From Hydrangea macrophylla (Eukaryota > Streptophyta > Magnoliopsida > Cornales > Hydrangeaceae), in the NCBI GenBank assembly GCA_033977485.1, contig CM066995.1:48111162-48175161 (forward strand): a stretch of DNA of 64,000 nucleotides, given 5' to 3'. Below the pieces are notes generated by a model. That model searched no databases, was not told where the DNA came from, and saw only the letters and a list, made by a program, of their open reading frames with translations. The position numbers and the translations under genes were made by a program. Positions 31,136 to 42,400 of the stretch are shown here, piece by piece; positions within the stretch are counted from its first letter, which is position 1, and every line of letters begins with the position of its first letter.

Positions 31136-34100
31136 TGTAGACACCCAATTTTGACCACACTGATAGGATTTAGGGTGGACAACGTCTTGGAGGATTCGAT
31201 GATGAAAAGTACCCCGTGGAAGGTACTGGATTCCACACAATCAGAAGATCGGACTTCGGAAAGTGACTTCAAGCTCAGAAAAGCCCTTTTCCATGGATAA
31301 ATCCCGGTTTTGTCAAAATCATCTCTCAGAATTCATATTCTCTCAGGGTTATATGAACATTAAGTGTTCTAAACGCAGTATTCTAGGTATCCAGAGATTC
31401 AATTTTAAAGAAAAGTTCGAAATCGACGCACATTTGAAAGCAATTTTGGAAAAGACGTCATTTGATTTCAAAAAGACGACGAAAGTTCCGGAGGACTTCC
31501 GGACTTCAATTGGACTTCAATTCTCATTATAAAACCTCTGGAAATATTTTTATACTGAAATTTAACCTGACAGCTTTCCAACGGTACGTAAACGGACGAT
31601 TTCGGACACCAAAAAGCATTTTTACAAAAATCTGGAAAAGCAGTGCACGTGATTTTTGAAACAGGGTTTGTGGGTGACCAGAGGAGCAAGAATAGTAAGT
31701 GGCGGTTTTGGGTATGGGGGTGGCGGGTCCCACCATAACCGCCACTTCCATTTGTGTCCTCCACGGAGCTTTTTGAGTTCCAGACCCTTCTAGAAGCTTC
31801 CCACTGCGAGGAAATTGCCTGGAAATTGCGTTTAGGCTCCGAAATGGCCATTTTAACCCTCTTTTAAGCTCTAAAAATCCTGTTTTAACCCTGAAACTTA
31901 AGAGCTAAGTCTTCAAAACTCTATATAAGATCTCATATATCTCATATGGGATCACATCTTAACACACTAGACACTTGGAAGAGATACACTTGAATATACT
32001 TGGAGATACAAACACACATAGAAGCACATACAAGAGAGATAAGTATACTTTGAATATACTTTCAATTTAGGTGAATTCTAGAGAGAGAAAATTATGAATT
32101 GAATTTAGATTAACTTAGGCTAATTAGACCACAATTTGAACATCAATTGCCTCCCTCAACTTCCATGGATGAGTGCTTGAAGAACACTTGAATAACACTT
32201 GAAGAAGAAGATCTTCAAATCAATTTTGGTCTTGTAATTGAGAATCCTCCAAGAGGTAAACACTATAGTTCATCTCTAATTCCTACTTTGTATATATAGA
32301 TCTATAAGATTTGGATCTAACTTAGTTCTATTTCTACTTATTAGAACACTCATCTTCTTCCTCTCATGTTCTTCACACACTCACATAGTTAGATCCAAAT
32401 CTCTTTGATTTTTATTGATAATTTACAATTAGAGATTGTTTTTCACTTTGATTTTCAATTTTGGTTTCATTCTTCAATTTTAGTTTAGATTCATGCATAC
32501 ATGATTATATATATATACATATATCTATTTTGAATTCCATGATGGTTTGGAAATATGATCTATGAGAAGGATGATTTCTATGTTCATACCTATCTCTTGA
32601 TTATTCCTATTACCTAGAATTCCTATTGAATTTCATCTCCAACATGATATTTATAAGTCCCTTTGATCCTTGATCTAAAAGTTCTTCATAGAACTTGAAG
32701 GCTAAATTGATTGGGAATCATGATAATTAAGTTGATCTATGAGTTTGATCTCTCTAATAAGCTTCAACTATCACTAAAATGTCTTCCTCACACTTTAAAA
32801 TGAACTAGATAAAAATTCAGCAAAGCAGATTGGTTTTGTCCATTAGATTTGGTCCATCAAAACCCATAGTTTGATGGATTTCAAATTTTCTGGGTAAACT
32901 TTGATGAATTAGCTTTCATCCGGTCCGTTTTGAGAGCTTTTAGGATTCATATACTATTTTTAGAAATTGTTGAGAAATCGGTTGACAGATTTGAACATCG
33001 TCTCTTTGTGCTTGAATTTCAGAAAATCTATAATAGTTATCGACGTTCCGCTTTTTGGGGATGATTCCTAACTCATATATCTATATGCCGATGTAAAATC
33101 GTGAGCATACGATCGAGTTAGGATCGTTTTCTAAGCGTTTAAAGTTGATACAACTATTCTGGAATTTTCTAAGTTTAATTACAAATATGATTATGTATAC
33201 AAAATGGTCATACCTTGATCACTCAACAACAATTGATGAATAAAACTTGGTTTAGAAATCACCTAGGATAAATGGATGAGAGATCAAAAGCTTAAATCAA
33301 CTTGGTTAACATGATTCATGAACTTCTATTATACTTCTATTATGTTTTGCATTCATTTGTCAAATGATACCAAATTTCCAGAATAACAGAGTCTGTTTAA
33401 AACACTTTTTCAGAAACCTTGTGATTACAGAATGTCCATGGGTTTATTTTTATCATATACTACAATGAAATAGCTTTCTTTTGACACCAAATAGAGCTTC
33501 ATATGATTTTTGTAGATTTAATTATGATTTTTTCAAGAACAGTGGACAGTCCTGATCCACTGTTCCCAAAACATTTATTTCTCAAACAATAAAATTGATA
33601 TTGAGGTCCCACTTTTTGGAGAAGTTCCCTAAGACATGTATCTAACTTTCTGTAAAAGGGTTTTTATCCAGCTCATGTTTAAGACCTCTTTTGATAGGAT
33701 TCATTAGAGGTTGCTGAATCTGGAAATTTGATTGATGACATGTTTTCTTTGTTTATCATGCATATCATTTGTTTGCTTGTATTTTTGCAATGCTTTGGGT
33801 ATTCTTTGGTGTCTTAGTGCAGAGAATTAAGTGCCTCGGACCCGGACTTCGATTTGTGGTTTGCCTCGTCTACATGTGGCTTAGTGCCCATGTATCATGT
33901 ACTATCTCTATCCTTTCTCTTAAGATTTTTTTTAGGTTTACAACTTTGATTTCAACGACACATTTCCTTTAGGATAAGTCTCCGTTTATATGATTATTTG
34001 TTAGAGACATCTTATCTAGGATTGTTGCATGATTGCATTGCACGTTTACATTCTTTTTGCTTTCGCGACTCCGCTTGAGTCAACCAATGTAAGTCTTCTC

Positions 34101-34627
34101 GTTCCCTTTACATATCATGACATGTTTACTTTATTTGCATCGGTCCCGGGCGGGACTAGCCACTGTGAGTATACTTCTCCCTTGTATTGCATGAGCATCC
34201 GCTTTCTACTTGATTTAGTCTCTTGAAATGATTTTCATTAGATGTTTCTTTTTGCCATGTATATATCTATCTAGTATGTTTGAGGAAACAACATCTATTA
34301 TGAATTAATAACAAGGATATTTGAATCAAGGCCTACCATTCGGTAGGGCGAGGAGGGGGTGCTTTAGTCCTGCTTGGGCTCCTTCCCCTCTCGTACCAAG
34401 ACCCCCGAACCTTGTTTCTGGTAATGAAGGGCGAGTAACCTTATTCAATTTTGGGCGAGTCAAGCTTGGGTTTCCTAATTCCCGATAAAAATTAGGTGGC
34501 GACTCTTTGTCTCTAGGATCGCGTGAGGAAGTCCTAGTTTTCCCTGAAGTGTGCTCCTTGGGATCCGTCCCGGGACACTATCGAGGGAGAGCGCCAGGAC
34601 CTCCTCCTCCATTCGCGACGGTCCACA
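31136..34627 (+). repeat. 3' LTR of element B
   Basis: Offset 17425 from the 5' LTR. The three differences seen are A13791/G31216, C14138/T31563 and T16367/G33792. Near identity shows a very recent insertion. Confidence 0.95.
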
Positions 34628-34632
34628 CAATG
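34628..34632. repeat. Right target site duplication of element B (CAATG)
   Basis: Exact match to 13706-13710, following the final GTCCACA of B. Element A resumes at 34633. Confidence 0.93.
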
Positions 34633-34752
34633 CAAGCAGGAGTACCAAACACTATTACTGCACCAGTCAAGGCATCAGCATGAGAAGCGTCAAAACTCGG
34701 GGAAAATTTCATCCCTTTTCCAAACCGTCGAAACTTAACCATCTTCATTCAT

Positions 34753-35510
34753 GCAACATAAGTCCGTGAGTGATGATCTTCAGCAACATAAGTCCATAAG
34801 TGGTTGTTGACTATCTTCCTTCGCTCATGCAACATAAGGCCATGAGTGGCTGTTGATGATCTATCTTCGCTCATGAAACATAAGGCCATGAGTGGCTGTT
34901 GATGATCTTCCTCCGTCCTAGCAACATAAGTCCGTGAGTGGCTGTTGACTGTCTTCCTTTCTCCATGCAACATAAGTCCATGAGTGGCTGTTGACTGTCT
35001 TCCTTCGCTCATGCAACATAAGGCCATGAGTGGCTGTTGATGGTCTTCCTCCGTCCTAGCAACATAAGTCCATGAGTGGCTGTTGACTATCTTCCTTCGC
35101 TCATGCAACATAAGGCCATGAGTGGCTGTTGATGATCTTCCTTTCTCCTAGCAACATAAGTCCATGAGTGGCTGTTGATCTTTCATCTTCATGCAACATA
35201 AGTCCATGAGTGGCTGTTGATGATCTTCCTTTCTCCTAGCAACATAAGTCCATGAGTGGCTGTTGATCTTTCATCTTCATGCAACATAAGTCCATGAGTG
35301 GCTGTTGATGATCTTCCTTCCTCCTAACAACATAAGTCCATGAGTGGCTGTTGATCTTTCATCTTTCTTCATGCAACATAAGTCCATGACTGGCTGTTGA
35401 CGATCTTCCTTCGTCCGAGCAACATAAGTCCATGAGTGGCTGTTGACCATCTTTCTTCGATCATGCAACATAAGTCCATGAGTGGCTGTTGATGATCTTC
35501 TATTGATTAT
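34753..35510 (+). repeat. 46-bp tandem array in the 3' part of element A
   Basis: About 17 copies of a unit beginning GCAACATAAGTCCATGAGTG, at exact 46-bp steps from 34829 to 35151 and with some 42-bp steps after that. Minus-strand open frames through it are repetitive (Ala-Thr-His-Gly-Leu-Met type) and not treated as genes. Confidence 0.92.
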
Positions 35511-35623
35511 CACCCTCCATCAGTGTCAAACCACCGCTAATCATCTCTGTCACAAATAGAATGATACCTTTACTCCCATTTAACGGACGTATTTCCTTCT
35601 TCCTAGCAGAGTACATTATCCTT

Positions 35624-36020
35624 CAGCTCCCGGAGGCCCTGACCGGCCCCCTTGGATTGAGCGCCAAAAGAGATTCCCCGAGAACCCTACATCATCCCCC
35701 GAGGACAGAAACCGATAAATACCAGCTCCCGTAGGCCCTGATCGGCCCTCTTGGATTGAGCGCCAAAAGAGATTCTCCGAGAACCCTACATCATCCCCCG
35801 AGGACAGAAACCGATAGATACCAGCTCCCAGAGGCCCTGACCGGCCCCCTTGGATTGAGCGCCAAAAGAGATTCTCCGCGAACCCTACATCATCCCCCAA
35901 GGACAGAAACCGATAGATACCAGCTCCCGGAGGCCCTGACCGGCCCTCTTGGATTGAGCGCCAAGAGAGATTCTTAGAGAGTCCATCAGCTCCCGAAGGC
36001 CCTAACCGGCTCTTTTGGAT
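35624..36020 (+). repeat. 99-bp tandem array in the 3' part of element A
   Basis: Units beginning CAGCTCCCGGAGGCCCTGAC at 35624, 35723, 35822 and 35921 (99 bp each), then a shortened unit at 35987. The period is a multiple of three, which explains the open frames on both strands. Confidence 0.9.
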
Positions 36021-36960
36021 TGAGCATTACAAAATCTGACCAACTAAGAGAGATTCAGAGATGGATCCTGGTTTTAGGTCAAGAATTGAAGAGAGATTCT
36101 CAGAGAGTCCCCTACCATCCCAGCAGAAGATAGCAGAAGTCCGAACCGATTCTCCGGACTTGTCATCATAAGGATCGGCCAAAACATCACCCGCAGTCAA
36201 ATCACCCCGATTCCCTTGGCAAGCACTGTCTATTCACAATTTAAGGACCCGTGTCCACTGATTATCATGAGCTTTCTCACCTGTCAGTCATTATGAGTTT
36301 CCTCACTTATCGTGAGCCTCTTCACTCCGGTTATCTCACATATCAATTATCGTGAGCTACCCCACTTATCATGAGCCTCCTCACTTTGGTTATTAATAAA
36401 ACTGTCAGTTATCATGAACTCCCTCGCCTATGGGTTATCCTTAGTTATCATCCTTAGGGACCCCACATTTGATTATAATGGCTCGCAAAGCATACTTCCC
36501 AAAATCCAGAAGTTTGCCCCTAAACCCAGAGTCTTCTAAACCTTGATGTCCTTATCCGAGTCATCCACCACATCACAATCACAAATACTAACACAACACC
36601 AGCCCACTTGGAGTGGCACACCCCACAACACCTGCTCATACTAGGGTCATAACACTAGACATGATAGGACTCATGACACAATTCATATCACATCCATGCA
36701 TTACATATCATCCTCATAGCATAGCATCTGCATGTCTTGTTGTGCATGTGTGACTTATTCCTTTGTGCCCTGAACTACGTCCTGGTCTGATTCCCTTTGG
36801 GATATGTAGGCAGCTCACGCAAAGCGCGACCAGCACTAGCCTCAGCATCATTACATCTTTTGCAACGCTTTTTATCCTAAATCTATAGCCTCCAAAAGAC
36901 CTGTCTCTTCAAAAACTTTGGCACTCGCTTGTGACATGCGTTGCCTCACAAGTTCATGCC
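36021..36960 (+). other. Remaining 3' UTR of element A
   Basis: No gene. Short degenerate repeats of TTATCATGAGCCTCCTCAC type at 36255-36430, and the GAACTACGTCCTGGTCTGATTCC motif at 36772. Ends in the PPT. Confidence 0.7.
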
Positions 36961-36974
36961 AAAGAGGGGCAAAC
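36961..36974 (+). other. Polypurine tract of element A
   Basis: AAAGAGGGGCAAAC, directly before TGTAGACACCCC; same as in B. Confidence 0.8.
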
Positions 36975-39900
36975 TGTAGACACCCCATTTTGTCGGCTAT
37001 CAGATTTAGGAGACCCATAGCTTGGTGGTTCACAATGATCGTAAAAGACTCAAAAGGACTCCTGGAAGTCAGCTCTATCCCTCAGAATGCTCAGAATGAC
37101 CAAAATGCCCCTGAAAGCCCAAAAAACTCCCAGATTTGGTCCCGAAGTTCTGGAAACATGCTATGTCGTAAGAAAAGTAACAAAATGAGTTTTTAAGAAA
37201 AATCAGATGAAATCGTCGGCTCCCAGAGACCCCCTGAAGTCCCGGAAGTTCCCGGAAAGTCCCCGTTGACCGGTTTGACCAGGGTTTGACCAGGTTTGAC
37301 CAAGGTTTGACCAAGTTTGACCGAAATCGTCCGAATTCACCGGAATCATTTTAAATCATGAGAAAAGTGTTAAAACAAGTTCTAAAAGAAAATCGAGCGA
37401 AAACATCAGCTCCCGGGAACTCCCGGAGGTTTCTAGAACTTCCCGGGAATCCCAGGTTTGACCAGTTTGACCAGAATTTGACTTTGGAACCGGGGCACCA
37501 AAACAATCTTCAAACATTTTTCATGGATACTAGAGGTCAATAGCTTTCCAACGGTATATCGCACATAATTTCTGGATTTAAAACGAATTTATTATAAATT
37601 TCCAAAGGCGAAAAAGGCGATCAAATTGGCTTTTATCGCAAATACCGCAAAACTTTTCAAAGTGACTTATCCCCGAACTATTTTTTTATGTAAAGTAGAC
37701 TCCAATACCTTTCCAACGGTATATCACAACCTCAGTTTGGAGTTCATATGCATTTTCTGTGAATTTCGGACGAAATAGGGCCTTTTCGCGAATACCGGAA
37801 CCTCTGGGGGCCTAAACGTAAATTTCTGGGCGTCTGAGGAGCAGTGCTGCCGCGGCACTGGCCCACTGCCGCCGCGGCACTGGCCCAGTGCCGCCGCGGC
37901 ACTCAACCCTCGCAGAGTCCATTTTTGTAATTTTTTTGGGGGTCCAATTTGATTAATTGAAAGTCAAAACGACATAGTTTTGTGTTCACAGTTGTTTGGG
38001 ACCAATGGGAGTACTTCTAAAACCCCAAAACCACCCCAAATTGGCCTATATAAACCCCCCATTGTTCTTCATTTTGGGGGGGCCAAGTGCAAAGCTTGAA
38101 AAGTTGTAGAGAAGAAGAGAGATAGAGATAGGTTTAGAAGAGAGAAAGGGAGCTTCTCCCATTGATTTTCCATAAGAAAGTGAGTTTTATTCTTGTTTTC
38201 TTCCATCATCCTTCTATATACTTCACATTCAAAGTCCACTCCAACCCTCATTCTTGAGCATTCATGAGATAGGAAGCTACTTCCATGTCCAAATGTCAAA
38301 ATCTATGAGTGAAACACCAAGCTACAAGTCCAAAATCACATTGATTATCATCTATTGATTTCTATTTACTTGCTTTGATTATATATATGTTCATCTCTCC
38401 TTATCTCATTTCTTTTTCTTTTCTTTATTTACTTACTAGTTCATCATCATCTAAGTGATGACATGAAGTTTGGGGTGAGTGAATCCTTATGGATAGTAGC
38501 TCTTGACCTCAAAAACATGTTTGATAGATGATGATCATAACCTCAATACTTCCAAGGTATTCTTGAAATGTATTGAAGTTATGTTCAAAAATAAAAATAA
38601 ATCTCTCCAACAATCTTGGAGGTTCTTGATGATGAGTTTAATATTGACATTTTAAGTGGCTATAATCCTTATTGAGTATTGAAAATGTGCTTTCAAAACA
38701 TCTATTTCAAAACCCCTCTCAATCCCCCTCATTTGGTTTCAAGAAACAAAACTTTGTTTTCTCCAAAATCTTCAAAACAATGAGTCAAAACAGTGAGTGA
38801 GTTGAGTTCAAAGATTTCTCTAGAACTCAATACTCAACATATGGATGCAAGGCCACTTGGAAAATCTTCCTAACTCATTGGAGAACACCCATGATTTTTG
38901 GTTTGACTTGGAAGTACTTGGAAATGGTCCATTTGGATCCCAATATTCCTTCCAAACATTCTGATTTTGCTGTCACAGCAGCTAGGTCCACTTCCAACCT
39001 CTTTTACAGAAAACTTTTCCAAAAGGGGTGGTCCTAACTTATTTTTCCCTTAATATTCAATGTCTTAGGGAACTTTCTGTATAAAATTGGCCCTTAGATC
39101 ATTCTTTTTTCATTTTCTAAGATTTTCTAACATTTCAGTCGACAATATGGACTCTGTTTCTGAGTGACCTGTGTTGTTTATACGATTTCTCTCAATCTGT
39201 GATAGCTATTCAAGATTGGCCTTTTGGGTTGTGTTCTAGACACAATAAGGAACATCTACATAAAAAATCATGCATTGAAAACATTCCTAACCCCTCTTTT
39301 CAAATTTCCAAAGATGATGCTACTGTTCTGTCCACTATTCACAGCAAGTATACTTTAACTTTCATTCTTTGATTTGATGCTTGTATGCATTCCAAATTAG
39401 TTCATATCTTAGGAAGTAGTTCATACTACATTTGTACACATCCCATGTTAATTTAATTCATTCATTCATACACATTTTAGACTTCTAAGTCATTCTAGAA
39501 ATCCATGTACACAAAACACACTACAACCTTTGCACATTTTAGATATATACATTGCATTCATGCAAGATTTGGGGTTTTTGTAACTCTTAATCTAAGAAGA
39601 TTATAAGGAATGATCACGATCACACGTTCATGCTTCCCCTTGATCTAATCATCCTTTCTCATCCGTCCCGGGGATTGAGAGATCTTCTATTCTCAAAGAT
39701 TAACATGCATCATCCTAGCTTGCTAAGCATCCTTGTTTTCTTTGACTATTTGTTTCAAGAACAATTCATGTCCCCCTTTAGATTAGGAAGTCTTGATTAT
39801 TTGATACATGATTAGACTATTTTTCCTAAGTTTATTTGTGTGATCTTTCACTTTACATTGTATGATATTTGGCTTAGATCTTATGAATGATATCTTATCT

Positions 39901-40258
39901 TTAGATCTTCCATTTCAAATCTCCTTATGTGATGTAATATACTATCATAGTATTATTTGTCGAACCATACATAGTATAAGATGATTATTTGGATGCTAAT
40001 TGAGGCCCGTCGAAAGACGGGGCGAGTTGAGGGTGTTTTAGTCGCGACAAAGGCTCCTTCCTCTCTCGTACCAAAACCCCGAACCAAGTCCTTTGGTGAT
40101 GAAGGGCCGGTGCCCTTATCCGCTTGGGTGAGTCAAAATTAGGTTTCTTGGTTCCTTAAAGACCAAGTGGCGACTCTGTATCTGTTTTTAACAGACCTTT
40201 TCTTTTCCTTTTCAAAACAATCTCAAACAAGAGAAGTGGTTCGACTCCGGTGTCCACA
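36975..40258 (+). repeat. 3' LTR of element A
   Basis: Same length and order of features as the 5' LTR, offset by 31771. Differences found by eye: 5' position A5342 is G here, G6590 is T, T8363 is C, C8418 is T, A8426 is C, C8470 is T. Preceded by the purine-rich primer AAAGAGGGGCAAAC. Confidence 0.95.
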
Positions 40259-40263
40259 CCCGA
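40259..40263. repeat. Right target site duplication of element A (CCCGA)
   Basis: Matches 5199-5203 exactly. The flanks outside the two copies were contiguous before insertion. Confidence 0.93.
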
Positions 40264-41170
40264 TTGGCACATCCCTCGTAAAAGAACGAGAAACACTCCT
40301 TGTAGGAGTGAAAAGAGAGAGTAACGTCTATAAAGTGGATAGTGAAGATTGGAACGGTGGTCAGCCAACCTAAATTGTTGAAAATTTGAATACAACTAAA
40401 GTTGAAGAATCCAGATCAGGCTTCCTCCCGTACAGAAGCCCGATTGGATAAAATCGGTAACACCTCGCACCAGGTTCACCCAAACAAGAGAGGCGAGAGA
40501 TAAAGGCTTACCAGAGGCCAAGGCCTATACTCCTTTGTTATGGCTTGACTGGCCGAGCAGAAGATATACCTATTCAGCCAGTAGATGAGAAAGGCGGTGT
40601 GCTCGGCATTGGTCATTTTGGTCCCTTCCTTGGCCATACACGTAGTCAAAAATTCACCCAAAGCAGTAACTTGTCGATAGGATACGGCTCCCTCCCTAAT
40701 AGACTCCTGTTGGGGGTAAGAGAAGCTGGCCATTCCAATGCCAAGGCCTAGAAGAATCTCCTATCAGTGGGGTGGAGCCCGAGCAAGTAACTGATGTCTT
40801 TTATGGTTTGAGCCATCAGGCCACAATGGAAGAGGAACCCATTATAGGACGACGCCTAGAATAGTAAGGCAGTGAAAAAGAGAGGGTGGTCAATCTCGAG
40901 TCGTGACCGACTGAGCATGATTGCATAAAAAATGCCAAATCGCTTCCAGATATTGACCTTTGAGGTCGATACCTAAGTCACCCACTTGTCCCAATTCGCA
41001 GTAGGAGTGGGCCAACCCCTAATGGGGTGAGTAGTGACCCAGACTTTGCTCCAGTTAGCAGGTAACTGAAGGAACGCTTCATTCTCCACCGGTGGGAAAT
41101 ATGAGTCGAAGCCCATCGAAGGGATGTCGCGGAATGAATGGTAAAGGCCAGTCACATAAGCCTGGTTGGT
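40264..41170 (-). pseudogene. Broken plant mobile domain (PMD-like) gene, interrupted by element A
   Basis: Minus-strand segments read like PMD proteins of plant transposons: 41155-40973 (GFDSYFPP, THPIRGWPTP), 40733-40476 (AFLIYWLNRYIFCSASQAITKEYRP) and about 40500-40330 (SLIWILQL). They lie in different frames with stops between, so the copy is dead. It seems to run across the insertion of A and continue at 5203 toward about 5120. It resembles a PMD type distinct from the antisense gene in B; no run of shared residues long enough to call them copies was seen. Whether it once belonged to a larger element is not clear. Confidence 0.6.
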
Positions 41171-42400
41171 CAGTAAGTGTTCGTAAGACTATCATCGGGC
41201 ATGAAAGTCAAAAAACATGACAAGTAGAGGTTGCTCATGACCGCTCTAGCCAAGGATACGATTAGGTGAGCCTAATGAGCTAAACGGGGAAGGCGATTCC
41301 ACTTTTAGCTGTCACTGTGACATCACCCTAAATTTGAGGAAGCACAATCCGTTTTGGAAGGGAATCTGATCACATTCGACTGGATATGGAAGGCTACTCC
41401 CTAAAATATTGGGATTGAATCAATCAAGACTCCGGATAAGGCAAGAATTTGAGAATGGAAGGATTCTACAATCAATCAAATCTGCTTGGAGTGCAAGTCA
41501 GGGAGTCCTTGCCTTATCGGAATTGTTCAGGGCCATCACAAATATAGAAGCAGGCCAACCATGCAAGGACACTCCGCACATTCTTTTATAGCTTTCAAAG
41601 TATTCAAGCCTTTGTTTCTTAGCATCCACAATATCCATAGCAAATAGATCTGTCCTTTTTGTTATTTTCTCAACTATTTTTCATTCTTTGGACAAATCAG
41701 AGACTGTTCTGATCTTGTTCTTTGGTTGCATTGTTTTTTCCTCCAAGCATTTAATAAAATATATGTATGTAATTTGTTTACCTCTTAAACTCTTACACTA
41801 TTTGGCTTGTGTGTTTTAGTACTGCCAAAGGATTTTTTATGAGCGTACTTTCCTACTCATCACACACAGTCACTCTGTTTAGAAGTTAGATCTTAAAGCC
41901 TTGAGTATCACTCACTCAAGCATATAGAAAATTAGTTTGCAGTCTCGAACCACAGTTGGTTCTGGCACGCCCCCAAAACTATAAGCAAACACTAGGCTAT
42001 TGTATTCTAATAGTTTTCAATGAATCAGATGAGAAAAAGTAAGGAGAAGTCAAAGATAACATATATCCTAAAGAGAAACAAAAAAAGGAGAAAAGATAGA
42101 ATAATAATGACATTTTTATCAGTGTGAATGTGAATAGTGTAAAGCAAGTGGATTGTAAAAGTGCTAATTCCAGAGGTTATGTAGATCACACCATCAATTT
42201 GGATCCTTCAGCTAGAAATAAAGTTACCAAGATTGTACATATCCCAAATAACATGTCAAAAAGTATAAAACAAACCATACAAAATGTGAGTATAGGACTA
42301 TGGAAACAACAAAACTCTAATACACTATTGATCAGGAGAGAACAGATCCTAATTATATGCCTTAACATACGTTTGTTAGTACCTTTTTATCCTATTTTTG
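41171..42400. other. Unassigned decayed DNA
   Basis: No gene that I can support. Short open frames (41409-41591, 42124-42495) have no domain or repeat support. Confidence 0.5.

Larger units (their letters stand above)
13711..34627 (+). mobile_element. Tat/Ogre-like LTR retrotransposon B, near-complete, nested in A
   Basis: 20,917 bp. LTRs 13711-17202 and 31136-34627 are both 3492 bp and differ at three positions that I can find. Target duplication CAATG lies at 13706-13710 and 34628-34632. Internal order: PBS, leader, gag (18730-20485), pro-pol in one frame (to 25582), 3' UTR, antisense PMD gene (28580-26453), tandem repeats, PPT. Protease, G-patch, RT, RNase H, a second archaeal-type RNase H and integrase are all present. 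The coding defects are one single-base frameshift in gag and a single amber codon between gag and pol. Confidence 0.96.
5204..40258 (+). mobile_element. Tat/Ogre-like LTR retrotransposon A, pol-less, holding nested element B
   Basis: The two 3284-bp LTRs (5204-8487 and 36975-40258) differ at six positions that I can find. Target duplication CCCGA is present at 5199-5203 and 40259-40263. Without B the element is 14.1 kb: LTR, PBS, leader with tandem repeats, gag (10108-11376), a 3' region without pol, PPT, LTR. No protease, RT, RNase H or integrase is found in either internal part (8488-13710, 34633-36974). LTR ends, PBS, PPT and gag match those of B, so a B-like element probably supplied the missing proteins (inference). 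The two LTRs imply a very recent insertion. Confidence 0.95.

Noticed and set aside
29917..35510. Regular arrays that superficially resemble CRISPR
   Set aside because: Units are directly adjacent without unique spacers, and the context is a plant retrotransposon 3' UTR.
34753..35513. Minus-strand open frames of 120 and 78 residues
   Set aside because: Translations of the 46-bp tandem repeat, with shifting frames between units.
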